Position numbers and translations under genes: made by a program. The notes beneath the pieces were generated by a model, which saw nothing but the letters and a program-made list of their open reading frames with translations, searched no databases and was not told where the DNA came from. From positions 14,216,001-14,280,000 of the forward strand of contig OY821788.1 in NCBI GenBank assembly GCA_963682175.1: a DNA stretch of 64,000 nt. Reading direction: 5' to 3'. The DNA is from Triglochin maritima. Lineage: Eukaryota; Streptophyta; Magnoliopsida; Alismatales; Juncaginaceae. Positions 1 to 11,691 of this stretch are shown here, piece after piece (the stretch's first letter is position 1; every line of letters begins with the position of its first letter).

Positions 1-1270
1 GATTGATCTAAGGTATGGGTATCATCAGTTGAGGATCAAGGGGGAGGATTTATAGAAGATGTCATTGAAGTCGTGCTATGGTCACTTCGAGTTTTTGGTG
101 ATGCCTTTTGGATTTACCAATGTACGTGCAACATTCATGGATCTTAGGAATCGCACGTTCATGCCTTTTCTGGACCAATTCGTAATCGTGTTCATGGACG
201 CCATCCTGACATATCCTCCGGATAGGGAGCAACATGAGGAGCATCTGAAGATGGTGCTGGAAATTCTGAGGAAACAGTAGTTGTTCGCGAAGTTCTCGAA
301 GTGCGAGTTCTAGTTGCAGCAAGTGGCTTTCTGTAGGCATATTGTGTCGAGGGATGGGATCATGGTGGATCCTGTAAAGGTAGAGGTTGGCTTGGACTGG
401 AAGGTGCCAACCAATCTGTCGAAGATTATGAGTTTTGTTGGACTTGCAGGTTATTACCGAGCGATTAATCCAGGATTTCTCAAAAATTGTTGTGTCATTG
501 ACAACACTGACTAGGAAGAGAATGAAGTTTGAGTGGTCTCGTAAGTACGAAGAGGGTTTTAGGAGCTGAAGAATAGGTTGACCTCAGCACTAGTGTTGAC
601 ACTTCCGAGTGAATTTGGAGGCTATGTGTTCTATGATGATGCATTGGGGATTGTCTTGGGTTGTGTGCTCATGTAGCAGGACAATGCAGTGGCTCATACA
701 TCGAGGCAGCTGAAGGTGCATGAGAAGAATTATCCCATGCACGACTTGGAGCTTGCAGCGGTGGTTTTGCCTTGAAGATCTGGAGGCACTACCTGTACGG
801 AGAGCAATTGGGGGCTTCACCTATCATCAGAGTATGAAGTACCTGTACTGACAAAACGAGCTGAATATGAGGCTGCGTCATTGGCTGGAGTTCATCAAGG
901 ATTAAAACTTCACCATCTCGTATCATCTGGGGAAGGCGAATTTAGTGGTGGATGCTCTCAGTAGGAAATGGGAAGGTTTAGTTGCTCACATGAGGGTCCA
1001 GGAGCGGAAGTCGTTGGAGGATCTTGTGGATTGTCGTCCCTTCGTTGATGAGCCTGGTTGAGTGTGGTTGGCTAGCTTGTGAGTTGTGTTGACAATTATC
1101 CAGATGATTGTGAAGAAACAGAGTGAGGATTCTGAGTCAAGTTCGTTGCTTAGTTGGCCGGGGTAGAGGAGTCTGATTTTCAGATCACAGTGGATGGAGG
1201 TGTGAGATATCAGGATCGGTTGTGGGTTCCAAATATGGATGGACTGATGCATGATATCTTGAAGGAAGCT
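1..1270 (+). pseudogene. Ty3/gypsy chromovirus-type pol remnant (RT, RNase H)
   Basis: Decayed reverse transcriptase and RNase H of a Ty3/gypsy retrotransposon, read in several frames. The stretch at 59-280 gives an RT palm segment (YGHFEFLVMPFGFTN) and the active-site region reads FMDAILTY where the family has F(I/V)DDILVY, so the second catalytic Asp is lost. 314-514 continues into the RT connection (FVGLAGYYRAI). 590-960 gives RNase H-like text (GGYVFYDDALGIVLGCVL, then HWLEFIKD and KANLVVDALSRK just before integrase). Several in-frame stops and frameshifts show it is dead. The integrase is cut off at 1270 by the LTR of element A1. Lineage is inferred from the DALSRK-type junction and the RT wording; a chromovirus is most likely. 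Confidence 0.85.
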
Positions 1271-2301
1271 TGATTGATTCGTTTTATATTAACCGAAAGT
1301 GCACGACCGCGTTGATGCGGTGGAAAATACGGGTCGATCCACAGGGAGGTGTGTCGACTTTTGGTTTGTTCGAAGGCGAGTGGTAAAGAAAGGATAGAAA
1401 GATTGATTACACTAAAACTACACTAGAATGCAAAAAGGAAATGAAAGATAAGAAATAAAACTAAACCCCAAAGGCGGTAGAGAAATAATGTGAATATAAA
1501 GATGTGTGTGTGTGTGTGTTCAATTATGCTCATAACAACATGTAGTGCATTAAATCATAAAACTAAATCCAACTTTGCCTCCACATGAGATAAGATAAGA
1601 TCATATCATTAAAACATACAAGACAATAATTGGAGTGAAGCTAAATGAACTCATGTATAAAGACTAGACCCTACTATGCCTCCACATGAATTAAGATAAC
1701 AGATTATCATTAAAATATACAAGACATTAACCAAGGTAAAGGCAAAAAGAGTACATACACTACAAATTGTGTTTCCAATATTAATTCCATCCATATCCTC
1801 ACCTTATCATTCCCCATAAAATAGGTCCACTAATCTAAGCATAAGCTAAGCTTCATTCAAGAGCATTACCATATAAAAGATAAGAGTGAAACCCCATTAG
1901 ATGGTTATGGAAATCATATAAGGTTCAAGGGATTAAGATAACACACACCTAATACACTACATGATCATATCACATATTTCTCCACCCTCAAATGGGGATG
2001 GAACTACTCACTACTCATTACACTAACTACATTAACAAAATGAAACATTATACTGAAAGGAAACTACACTTAGCAAGCAAGAAATATTAAAGAAACTAAA
2101 GTGACATAAAACAAAACAAGCATGCAAGCATATGAAAGGAATTTAACTTAAGAACACAACATACTAAAGGAAAACATCTATTTATTACTCACTCAATTAC
2201 AAGTAGCCCTTCCTCCACCAGAGTTTTTCTTCAAGGCTTCACTCTTAGTAGGGAAGATGACCACAAAGAGAGAGATGGGGTACATGAGAGGAGGGAGAGT
2301 T

Positions 2302-2353
2302 CTATTTATAGCCATAGAAAAAGGTAATCCAGGACAATCCCCCGATGTGGGAC
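2302..2353 (-). promoter_or_regulatory. U3 promoter: USE-like motif plus TATA box
   Basis: On the minus strand the motif GTCCCACATCG (2353-2343) is followed after 32 bp by TATAAATAG (2310-2302). The first motif is identical to the plant U-snRNA upstream sequence element (RTCCCACATCG). The 32-bp gap resembles the RNA polymerase II type of U-snRNA promoter rather than the shorter polymerase III type. Function is inferred. Confidence 0.6.
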
Positions 2354-2430
2354 TAAACAAATACCAAAAATAGACTAAACATCCTCTAATACACATGCTC
2401 CAGAAGTTTTAGTGGATCCGGGAAGATCCG

Positions 2431-2448
2431 GACCGCCAATTGGCGGTC
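2431..2448. promoter_or_regulatory. 18-bp palindrome with two E2F-like half sites
   Basis: GACCGCCAATTGGCGGTC is a perfect palindrome. Each arm reads ATTGGCGG, which fits the plant E2F consensus WTTSSCSS, and the centre contains CCAAT in both orientations. It lies upstream of the USE and TATA box on the minus strand, where enhancer elements of an LTR are expected. Confidence 0.5.
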
Positions 2449-2815
2449 TACAGGATCCAGATCGAGTTGGTTTTTATTCTGGGCTTTTTTGATGTATTTG
2501 TTGGTCTTGGATGCATCTACTTCGCTTGTTGGAGCTCCGACCCGAATTGAATTGCAAAAATACTCCCCATGATGGTGTGGATTTTGTGTTTTGCTCTTAG
2601 GTCCTTCGGTCTTACGTTCAGGTCCTTCTCCCTTAAATCTTAGTCCTCGAGTCTCTCAACTCAGTCCTTTTTCCTATCTTTTAGGTTCTTTCATGCCTCT
2701 TCTCATCGAACCTCTTTATTTCTGAAATTCAAACATAAAACTCGTCACGTAGCATTGCTTAGGTGTAAGATAATGGATATAAGATACAAAGATAAGCATG
2801 AAATGATGTCAATCA

Positions 2816-4377
2816 AATACCCTCACACCTAAGTTTTTGCTAGTCCCGAGCAAAACAAAGAAAGAGAAAAGCAAACGAGAAACAAGAAATCCTAACTCAC
2901 TTTCGTAGGAATCACGGTTGCACTTAGCACGTGAAAAAAGCCGTTACACCTCCTTGTTGCCAAGGAGGAGTGTTGTCTCCTTAGGGTTTTCAGCGGATCT
3001 ACCCACAAAATCCGAACAAGATGCATTATTCAATCTAGCCACTGGACTCGTTGGACATATTTTGTCGATCATTGGACGCGGTAATCCTACGGGCCGACTC
3101 TATAAAGGTAATCAGTCCATACACCTAGCTAATGAACCATTCGTGCAAGTTAAATAAGGAATTAAGTGAAAGAGATGGACAACCTCAACATCCTCAAGTG
3201 ATACAAAGTGTAAAGTCCATTAAGGTTCTTATTTGCATTTTTTTTCTTTTTGTTTCTTTTCTTATTTTTTTCTTTTTCTTCTTTTCTTTTTATTAGTTGG
3301 AGCTTCATTCTCCTAGGGTCAGGTTTCGTGCATCATTGCCCAAGAGGACTTACACTATCACGTACACCTTTCCCCAAATCTCCACATAGGGCAATCCCTA
3401 CCACCCGTGTAACGGGAGTTCGGTCGGCGCATCCCAAGTCACATGACTCGAAAGCACTAGGCACAAAGTCCCCTCAGACCTACTTTCCCTAGTGATAGGA
3501 GCCGTGCGAGAAGAGAGAACACCTACTCACTTATTTCTTATCTACACATGAACCAAAACCCCTACACTTAATGTCTCACAACAAGATTTAAAGGGTTCTT
3601 AATTACAACAAACTTCCTTAAATTAACAGACACGAATTATTGACTCACTAGGTTCATGGTGGACTTCTTTAAATGTTTGAGCACTGAAACCCTATGATTA
3701 CTCACCCCCAAGGGAAAACTTGAGTGCATCCTAACGACTCGATAAATCCTAAATCCACTGTACTAGATATCCTAATGCATCAAGTTCAAGACAATTTTGG
3801 GAGCTTTCTTTTTACTTTGCCTCTCAATGATTTTGAACATGCTAAACACACACAAAACCCACAAAACATTTTTCTTTTGCAAACACATGAAGATTTTGAA
3901 AGAAATGTGGAAATTTTGAAGCACTAGGCAAGCAAAAGAAAACAAGTCACCCAAGCATCATGGCAAGCAGATATATCGATATTAAATGCAGCACACTAAC
4001 ATGACGCTAACAACGCACACAAAAGAAAACCAAAATCAAAGGAAAAGACTCGACTACGTACACACGTAAAACACCACCCCACACCTACTTCATGCATTGT
4101 CCTCAATGAATCCGAGCTAGATACTACATGGATTTATGCATGAAAAAGAAGAGATCTCACCAACGTGAAGTACAAAAGGGAAGTTCATGGTTATGCTGAT
4201 GGCACAAACCCGAATTCCCTCAAAACCTGTGAGATGCTAAAGAAGGGATACAAATACGTGAAAGAAATGGGGCCCAAATACTCAAGGGTTGGAGCCCACA
4301 ACAATCGATGCTCACTGAAAGAGTCTTCTTTTTTTTTCTTTTTTTTTAAAACTATATACAACAATAGGCTTCCATCT
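2816..4377 (-). other. 3' noncoding region of element A1, with PPT
   Basis: About 1.6 kb between the protease remnant and the 3' LTR with no credible gene. The polypurine tract is 2816-2830 (minus AGGTGTGAGGGTATT), directly against the LTR. Closely similar sequence recurs at 11692-13400, 42428-43137, 48616-49752, and inverted at 50801-51810. It is therefore a conserved internal part of this family, not host DNA. It holds T-rich and A-rich runs (3240-3300, 4328-4350). Confidence 0.8.
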
Positions 4378-7300
4378 TCATTTGTCAAGGGACATCAAAT
4401 GGGAACCCTCCATCTCTCGAGCCCGAAATGCAAATGCATGGGCTCGCAACATACAAAACAGAAATGCTTGACCACTTGACACCCTTATAAGCATTGTGGT
4501 GGTTCGATGCCTCTTGGGAGTTAGCAAAGGAGGAGGCATCAATGAGAGGTGAACCTCTATCAGGTTGAAGGGTATCTGGTGGTTGATTCTTAACACACAT
4601 GGTGTCCTCACTAGATACAGAATGAAGAGCATGTGGCTCAGAGGCCATAAAAATGGTATCTTATGGCTCAAGAGCCACATGATCGAAAGGATGTGTCTCA
4701 ACGGCCACGTGATCAAAAGGATGTGGCTCAAGGGCCACAAGATCAAAAGGAGGTGGCTCGAAGGCCACGTGATCAGAACATAAGGCACCTTCTTGTGCCA
4801 GCCCAGGTGAAACATCTTCACCACCTTCAGGATCTCCATCGAACAATTCTCTGAAGTACTTGAAGGTGCCCTCAACTTCAATCTCATCCAAACCCTGGAT
4901 AAGGTTGACCCCAACAGGGTCATTGAAGCACCTGGCTTCTTGCCGATGGTGAAGATGTTGAAATTAGCGCATTGACTACCAAAAGTCAAGCGCATCAGAC
5001 CATTGCGACAATTGATCAAAGCATTGGAAGTCGCAAGGAATGGTCGCCCCAGAATGACAGGAATTTGTCCAAGTGGGTTTGACACAAGTTCAGTATCCAA
5101 GACAAAGAAGTCGACTGGATAAATGAACTCTCCCACTTTGATCAGCACATCTTCCACCACACCCCTCGGTTTCTTCATAGACCTATCAGCCAATTGAAGA
5201 GTGGTTTTTGTTTGTTTAAGGTCTCCAAGACCGAGGTCGATGTAGACAGAATAATGCAGAAGATTAATAGATGCACCAAGATCCAATAACGCTCGATGTA
5301 TGGACACATCACCAATCACACAAGAGATAGTAGGACAACCAGGGTCCTTGTATTTGACTTGCATGGGTTGTGCCAACAAAGAACTCACATTAGCCGCAAG
5401 AAAAGCTTTCTTTGGAACATGAGTTTTTCTCTTCTTGGTGCATAAGTCCTTGAGAACCTTGGCATAAGGTAGCATTTGCTGAATAACCTCCAAAAGAGGG
5501 ATATTCACCTTAACATGCCGAAACATCTCAAGCATCTTGTCATGCTGATCCGAGGTTTTCTTTTTAAGGTGCTCAAAGAATGGCGCCTTCGGGGCATAAG
5601 AGTTTTGCGAAGGAACATCAGAATTCTGGTCCAAAGAAGCATGAGTGGGGACCTCAGAATCTCATTCCTTCGACACAAGAGGAGACAAGGGGACCTCAGG
5701 GTTCGGCCCCATTGTCGAAGGAAATGTAGAAGGAACCTCAGGATCAGGCTCCTTCCTCGAAGTATTCGTGGAGGGAACCTCAAGATCCGGCTCCCTCAGA
5801 GATGCAGGTATCACCACAGGTCTGGTGACACCAAGAGATGGTGATGACAAGGAAGACACCCCAATGTGGTTATCCACCTCCTTACCAGACCTCAAAGTAT
5901 GAATCACATTAATATGATGGGTCGGTTCAGAGGTAGTATGAGGTACAGGTGGCCTTCTTTGAGAATGGGTACCCCGAGGATTCACCTCGGGTTGACTCGG
6001 TAACTGGCCCTTCTCGCGTTCATGGAGCTGAGTAGCCAACTGACTAACTTGCATTTCCAAAGCCTTGACAGTACTTTGCATGCTCTGCATGAACGCTTGA
6101 AGGGTAGGATCACAAGAAGGGTTCTTCGGGTCAACCCGCTAGGGTGGTGGAGTTTGGCTAGAATAACCCGACGATGAGGTCTCAGGAGATTGGTATGTAT
6201 AATGCTGAGACCTTTGATGTAGGGTTTGGTAGGTCACCGATGGGCATGGAGGTTGATACGGTGGAGGTTGAGGTTGAGCGTGCGAGCTCTGATCATTACC
6301 CCCACTAGGCCCCCAAGAGAAGTTAGGATGGTTACGCCAACCCGGGTTCTAGGAGTGACTATACGGGTCATTACGGGGCCTCTGTTGATACATTGCATTT
6401 GCATGCTCAGTATCCCTTGGAGCGTAAGCGCATTCCAAGTCATCATGGCCCGTAAGTCCACACCTACCACATCCGGGAATAGCGACCTGAGCTACAGAAG
6501 CTCGGTCCAACTCTAAACTCTCAATCCTACACATGAGAGTAGTCATTTTCACCTCAGACGCGATAGTTGAGTCAACTTGATAAGATCTAGCACGACCAGA
6601 AGACCTGGCGGCTGGTGGCTCTCTCATGGTGTCCCACTCAAAGGTATATTCAGCCATTAATTCAAAAGTGTCCCATGCCTCATCGAATGGTTTCATTTGG
6701 AAATCACCCTGACACATCGACTCCAACAATGTGCGGGTGTTGTAGTTGAGGCCCTCATAAATAATCTGGTACAGCTGCCATAGCTCAAGTCCATGACGAG
6801 GGCACTGCTGGAGAAGGTCCTTGAACCTCTCAAAGAAACCATGAAAAGATTCGGTCTCAGTCTGATACATTTGATGTATCTGGTGCCGTATCTGTTGAGT
6901 TTTCCTTTGAGGGAAAAATCTCTTCAAAAATATGGTCACAAAGTGATCCCAAGACCGAATCGAGCTCGCCAGGAGGCTGTACATCCATTTCTTCGTGTTA
7001 TTCTTCAACGCGAAAGAAATCATCCTCAACCGGACTGAATCCTCGTCAAGCTCTTGAAGCTTGAAAATGGAGCATACCTCAAATTCTCGTATAAAATATA
7101 CGGGTCCTCCTTATTGGCAGTGAAGGTTGGAAGCATGCTCACATATTGAGGTTTCAGCTCATAGTTGTTCCCGTGAGCAGGGGGAAGAACTATGCAAGAA
7201 GGTTGCGCGGCCCGAACAGGATGAGTCTGCTCCCACAAAGTCATCGGCCTATCCTGTCGAGCTAAAGGTGGTGGTGCACCAAGAACTCGATCCTGACCGA

Positions 7301-7562
7301 ATCTCCCTTCCTCTCGAGTCAGAGGAGGAGGAGAAGGAGGTCTACGTGGAGGTGGTAACGGACTGAGGTAATCCATGTATGGAACCCGGTCTCCCCCATC
7401 ACCACGAGATGACTTGGCCTCGTGCTCCAAAGGAGCACGAGGCAGAGATGGTCGATCACCAGGATCGTCCATCTCAGAAAAATGCACTCTCTCAAGTCGA
7501 GTGCTCTCACCAGAACGAGCCCAACCTCGCATAAAAATGCTCAACTCGACTCTAAACAACAC
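4378..7562 (-). pseudogene. Athila-like gag-protease polyprotein remnant
   Basis: Read on the minus strand from about 7562. The N-terminal part is Pro/Arg-rich. A Retrotrans_gag capsid domain spans about 7030-6700 (WDHFVTIFLKRFFP, FHGFFERFKDLLQQCPRHG, LLESMCQGDF). It is followed by a CX2CX4HX4C zinc knuckle (CGRCGLTGHDDLEC, about 6480-6430). The C-terminal gag has degenerate PEVPS repeats (about 5900-5640). An aspartic protease follows, with DLGASINLL as the D-L/T-G active site and VILGRPFLATSNA as the second motif (about 5300-5020). Frameshifts near 7027 and 6350 and stops near 6137 and 5660 break the frame. No RT follows; after the protease come a 30-bp tandem repeat and the 3' noncoding region. 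The capsid would package element RNA and the protease would cleave Gag. Confidence 0.87.
4631..4780 (-). repeat. Five 30-bp tandem repeats encoding a decapeptide
   Basis: Five units start at 4631, 4661, 4691, 4721 and 4751, an exact 30-bp period. Each unit carries GTGGCTC and GGCCAC arms able to form a hairpin. In one minus frame they encode a repeated decapeptide close to FDHVALEPHP (4661-4891). A single related unit occurs in element B near 15225, so the unit is ancestral and was amplified here. Confidence 0.85.
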
Positions 7563-8571
7563 ACAACAGAAGGTGTATTCAGAGGAGGAGACTACTCTTA
7601 GAGAATAGATGAGGAGATGACTCAGATGAGGAGGGAAGAATCCTTAGATCTAGTGTGGGTAATGGAATCAGGTAGAAGCCTAACTAGCAAGCACGGCTTA
7701 AACAACTTAAGGCTATGGGTCCTTAGGCTAGACGACGCCTAACTTCGAGGTCACTAGCCTCGACACGCCTCACCTCCCTACAACGAGGACCACAATGCCC
7801 AGCAAGTGATACCAGATCCGGAGATCCAGTACCTCCTACTATCAACAAGGTAAGCAACGCCGATTAGGCCATGACGGTCTCAACTAGATTACTCTCCTAG
7901 TGCGTCCGAAATCCTAGGGCCAATATCTACTTGCTTAGTTAAGGCTTGATTAAGAGTGATTTTTGGGGCCAAGGAAAGGGTGATGAAATCCCCCACCTTA
8001 TCTTTTATGGCACAACCCCTCCTTAGTAGAGTTTTGATCCTAAATCTTGCAATCAATCGCTCCAATCAAACGCTCAACTCACTCTTGTCCTGATGCAATT
8101 CCTACTAACTAATGCATGGGCATACAAGATGCATGAATGAGTGTAGGAAATGCGTACCTCACGCCAGCGCTCAACAACTGAAAATAAAGCTAAAATAGAA
8201 GACAACTACATGCCTAAGTCAAATACATGATGCGTGACCTAAACAAGTAAGAACGTCTAGTCTTTTGCTTTGGATTTTAAGGCCAAGTTCATTAATGGGG
8301 ATTAGTTTAATGATCTGGGAGTAAACTAAAAGTCACCGTATGCAAAATAGTGCTCCCAGATAACTAAAATGAAAGCACGAACTACCAGAAGAAAATTGAG
8401 AGCAAGAAACCCTCACCAGGCCGCCAATTGGCGGTCCTTGTTGAAGTTTTTGTTGTCCAACTAATCCTGTAGCCGCCCCATGAGCTCTAGGATCCCTGAA
8501 ACCAACAAAAACTAAAAACAAAAATTTAAAAACCACTCGAATCGTCCAAACCAAAGTCTGGACAGAGTACC
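7563..8571 (-). other. 5' leader of element A1
   Basis: About 1 kb of noncoding leader between the primer binding site and gag, with no ORF of interest. Homologous leader sequence occurs at 16206-17229 and 57485-58310. It includes the palindrome-like GCCGCCAATTGGCGGTCC near 8420, a copy of the U3 palindrome lying inside the leader. Confidence 0.7.
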
Positions 8572-8589
8572 TCCCCGGCAACGGCGCCA
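8572..8589 (-). other. Primer binding site, tRNA-Asp type
   Basis: The minus strand reads TGGCGCCGTTGCCGGGGA, the 18-nt site complementary to the 3' end of plant tRNA-Asp used by Athila and Tat type elements. It lies six bases from the LTR end at 8596. This fixes both the orientation and the LTR boundary. Confidence 0.9.
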
Positions 8590-8595
8590 AAAACT

Positions 8596-9144
8596 TGATT
8601 GATTCGTTTATATTAACCGCAAGTGCACGGCCGCGTTGCAGCGGTGGCAAATACGGGTCGATCCACAGGGAGGTGTGTCGACTTTTGGTTTGTTCGAAGG
8701 CAAGTGGTAAAGAAAGGATAGAAAGATTGATTACACTAAACTACACTAGAATGCAAAAAGAAAATGAAAGATAAGCAATGAAACTAAACCCCAAAGGGGG
8801 TAGAGAAATAATGTAAATATAAAAGATGTGTGTGTGTGTGTGTTCGATTATGCTCATCACAACATGTAGTGCATGAAATTATAAAACTAAATCCAACTTT
8901 GCCCCACATGAATTAAGATAAGATCATATCATTAAAGCATACAAGAGAATAATTGGAATGATGCTAAATGAACTCATGTATAAAGACTAGACCCTACTAT
9001 GCCTCCACATTAAATAAGATAACACAATATCATTAAAACATACAAGACATTAACCAAGGTAAAGGCAACAAGAGTACATGCAACTACAAATTGTGTTTCC
9101 AATATTAATTCCATCCATATCCTCACCTTATTATTCCCCATAAA
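8596..9144 (-). repeat. Broken 5' LTR-A of element A1 (U5/R side)
   Basis: Matches the first part of the LTR at 1271 up to the sequence CATTCCCCATAAA, then stops abruptly at 9144. The U3 half is missing. The adjoining DNA is internal gag sequence of a second copy in the same orientation, so the break looks like unequal recombination or deletion between related elements. Confidence 0.85.
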
Positions 9145-10138
9145 CAACTACAGGGCGTAAGGGTCTTTTCAAAGAAACCTCAACATTCGGTTCCGTAGAA
9201 ACATGAGTAGGGACCTCAAAATATGATTCCTTCGACACATGATGAGATAAGGGGACCTCAGGGTTCGGCCCCATTGTTGAAATAAAAGTAGAAGGAACCT
9301 CAGGATCAAGATCCTTCCTAAAAGTATTTGTCGAGGGAACCTCAAGATCCGACTCCCTCATAGATGTGGGTATCACCGCAGGTCTGGTGACACCAAGAGA
9401 TGGTGATTGCAAGAAAGGCAACCCAATTTGGTTGTCTACCTCCTTACCATACCTCAAAGTATGAATCACATTAACAAGATGGATACGTTTAGAGGTAGCA
9501 CGAGGAACTAGTAGCCTTCCTTGAGATTGGGTACCCTAAGGATTCACCTCGGGTTGACTTGGAAATTTACCCTTCTCACGTTCACTGAGCTGATGAGACA
9601 ATCGACTGATTTGTATTTCCAAAGCTTTTAATGAACTTTGCTTGCTCTGCAAGAATGCTTGAAGGGATTTTGGTTAGAATAACCTGCTGGTGAGGCCCGA
9701 ATAGGTTGGTGAGTATGGAGCTGAGACCTTTGATGTGGGGGTTGGTAGGTCGCCGATGGGCGTGGAGGGTGATAAGGTGGGGGTTGACGTTGAGCGTGCA
9801 AGCTCTGACTATGGCACCCACTAGGCCCCCAAGAGAAGTTAGGGTGACTTCGCCATCCTGGGTTGTAGCAGGGATTGTACGGGTCGTTACGGGGCCTCTG
9901 TTGATACATCGCATTTGCATGGTCAGCATGACTTGGAGTGTAGACACATTCCAAGTCACTATGTCCCGTAAGTCCACACCTACTACACGCCGGAGTAGTG
10001 ACCTGAGCTACACGAGCTCGATCCAACTCTAAAGTCTCAATCCTACGCATGGTAGCAGCCATTTTCGCATTAGACGCGATAGTTGACTCAACTTAGTATG
10101 ATCCAGCTCGATCAGAAGAACAGACAGCTGGTGGCTCT
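9145..10138 (-). pseudogene. Second Athila-like gag fragment
   Basis: Minus-strand gag C-terminal half from another copy of the A1 family. It has the zinc knuckle CSRCGLTGHSDLEC (about 9995-9955), the Pro/His-rich stretch with NDPYN, and VIHTLR-GKEVDN followed by degenerate DLEVPS/DPEVPS repeats. It is colinear with 5640-6600 but diverged, with stops near 9540 and 10095. It starts at the LTR break at 9144 and is cut at 10138 by LTR-B. Confidence 0.85.
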
Positions 10139-11691
10139 TGATTGAATCAGTTATAATACCACAAGCAAGGCGATGTTTAAGTGGCGGCAAATACGGGTTG
10201 GTCCACAGGGAGCGCGTGTGAGTCAAATTCACGTTTCTCGAGTGGGGGAAAAGAAGAGAGAGATGTGTTCAAAAAAAACTACAATGCGTGGGAAATTGGA
10301 AAAATGATCCATGAAAAACTAAATCCCTTAGGGGGTCGAGAAAGAACATGGAAATGAAAATGTGTAGTGTAGTGTGTGTTCAAATGTGCTCATCAAAACA
10401 TGTCATACATGAAATCCATAAAACACAACTCCAAATTTGCCTCGACATGAAATAAGATAAAACCTTATCATTAAAACATACAAGACAATAATTGAAATGA
10501 AGCTAATATGTTCACATGCTTCATGACTCAAATCAAACTGTCTCCACATGTAATAAGATTTATCACAATCATAAAAGCATACAAGACATTAATTAAGATA
10601 AAGCCAACATGATCACATGCATGCACATGTCTTTTTCACTTCTTCCACTCCATCCTTATCCTCACGTCATCATTCGCCATAAAATAGGATCACTAATCTA
10701 AGCATGTGCTAAGCTTCACTCAAGAGCATTATCACATCAAAAATAAGAGTGAAATCCCATAAGATGGTTATGGAAATCATGTAATGCTCAAAGGATGAAG
10801 ATTAACACACCCTAATCCATTACATGATCAAATCACCTTCTTCTCCACCCCCGAATGGGGATTGACAACTCTCTACTCATCTCAACACTAAAGAAAGCAT
10901 GAAAAGAACATAAACCCAGGAAAGAAATGTAGATGACTAGATTAAACAAACAACAACATAAAATAAATTGCATCAAAGGAAAACATCAACATAATGAACA
11001 AGAACTAAACTAGATTAAGAAAATAAAAGATAAAGTTTGCTCCTCTCTAACCCCGTTATTACACTACTAAAACAGGAAACTAAAACCTACTCTAATGGGG
11101 GAAGGAGGAAGGAGGCATTACAAGTGTATTTATAGAAGTTTAGAGGGTTTGGATGAATCTGGACAAAATCGGACGACTGTAAATCAGATATGGAAATACT
11201 GGAATGTTCTTACCCGACAACCCGACCTGCGGCCAAGATTTGAGAGGCAAAAGCTTAACCAGATCTGCCACTGACGGATCAATTTTGTTTGATCTCCTCC
11301 AACTTTTAACCATGGCTTTAGTTCACATAATAAACACGTGGGGTGCGCCCAAAGCTGTTGGTTCGAGCCAATTTGGTTTTAATTGTCGATTTACTCCTCA
11401 GGTTTAGGAGATTTTGGACATTTGCAACCAACAATTTTTTCTTCACACTAAAGTCCCTCTGGGTTTTCACTTGGGTCCTTCCTGAGTTACGATACAGTCC
11501 TTGTGCATTACAAATAGGTCCAGAACCTTCCAAATCAGTCCATTCTTCTTGCATTTAGGTCATTTTCTCTTCCTTTCTTTTCTTTATTAACTAAACCCTG
11601 AAACACATCAAAAAAACACTCGAGTAGCACAAATGTGGGGTAAAATAAAGGATATATAACATGAATGCAAAGTATGATATGCTACTAATCA
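10139..11691 (-). repeat. LTR-B, 3' LTR of element B
   Basis: 1553-bp LTR bounded by TGATT and AATCA. It differs from LTR-A in U3 but shares the U5-side block with the pattern of a primer-proximal CCGCAAGTGCAC and GTGGCAAATACGGGT. The minus-strand PPT on the internal side (GTGTGGGGCTATT) supports the boundary at 11691. Confidence 0.9.

Larger units (their letters stand above)
1271..2815 (-). repeat. LTR-A, 3' LTR of element A1
   Basis: 1545-bp LTR bounded by TGATTGA and TCAATCA. It ends next to a purine-rich tract in the internal side (2816-2830), which marks it as the 3' LTR of a minus-strand element. The same LTR, in several subtypes, recurs at 8596, 13554, 44228, 47045, 51811 and 53465. 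It contains a GT microsatellite (about 1504-1519), a USE/TATA promoter, and an 18-bp palindrome at 2431-2448. Confidence 0.93.
1271..9144 (-). mobile_element. Athila-like LTR retrotransposon A1, pol-deleted
   Basis: Minus-strand element with a 3' LTR at 1271-2815, a polypurine tract at 2816-2830, a gag-protease region at 4378-7562, a long leader, a tRNA-Asp primer binding site at 8572-8589, and a 5' LTR beginning at 8596 that is broken at 9144. The protease region runs almost directly into the 3' noncoding region, so RT, RNase H and integrase are absent and the element is non-autonomous. It sits inside the chromovirus remnant that ends at 1270. A target duplication cannot be tested because the outer end of the 5' LTR is missing. 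Confidence 0.85.

Noticed and set aside
1504..1519. GT/AC microsatellites in several places (1504, 8827, 14699, 34324, 47283, 52035)
   Set aside because: They are at the same position in related LTRs and are ordinary inherited microsatellites.
4661..4891. 76-aa repeat protein as an independent small gene
   Set aside because: It lies within the A1 gag-pro region, begins at an internal Met and has no own promoter; better described as an encoded tandem repeat.
8572..8589. Possible tRNA gene because of the tRNA-like sequence
   Set aside because: Only the 18-nt complement of a tRNA 3' end is present, as expected for a primer binding site.
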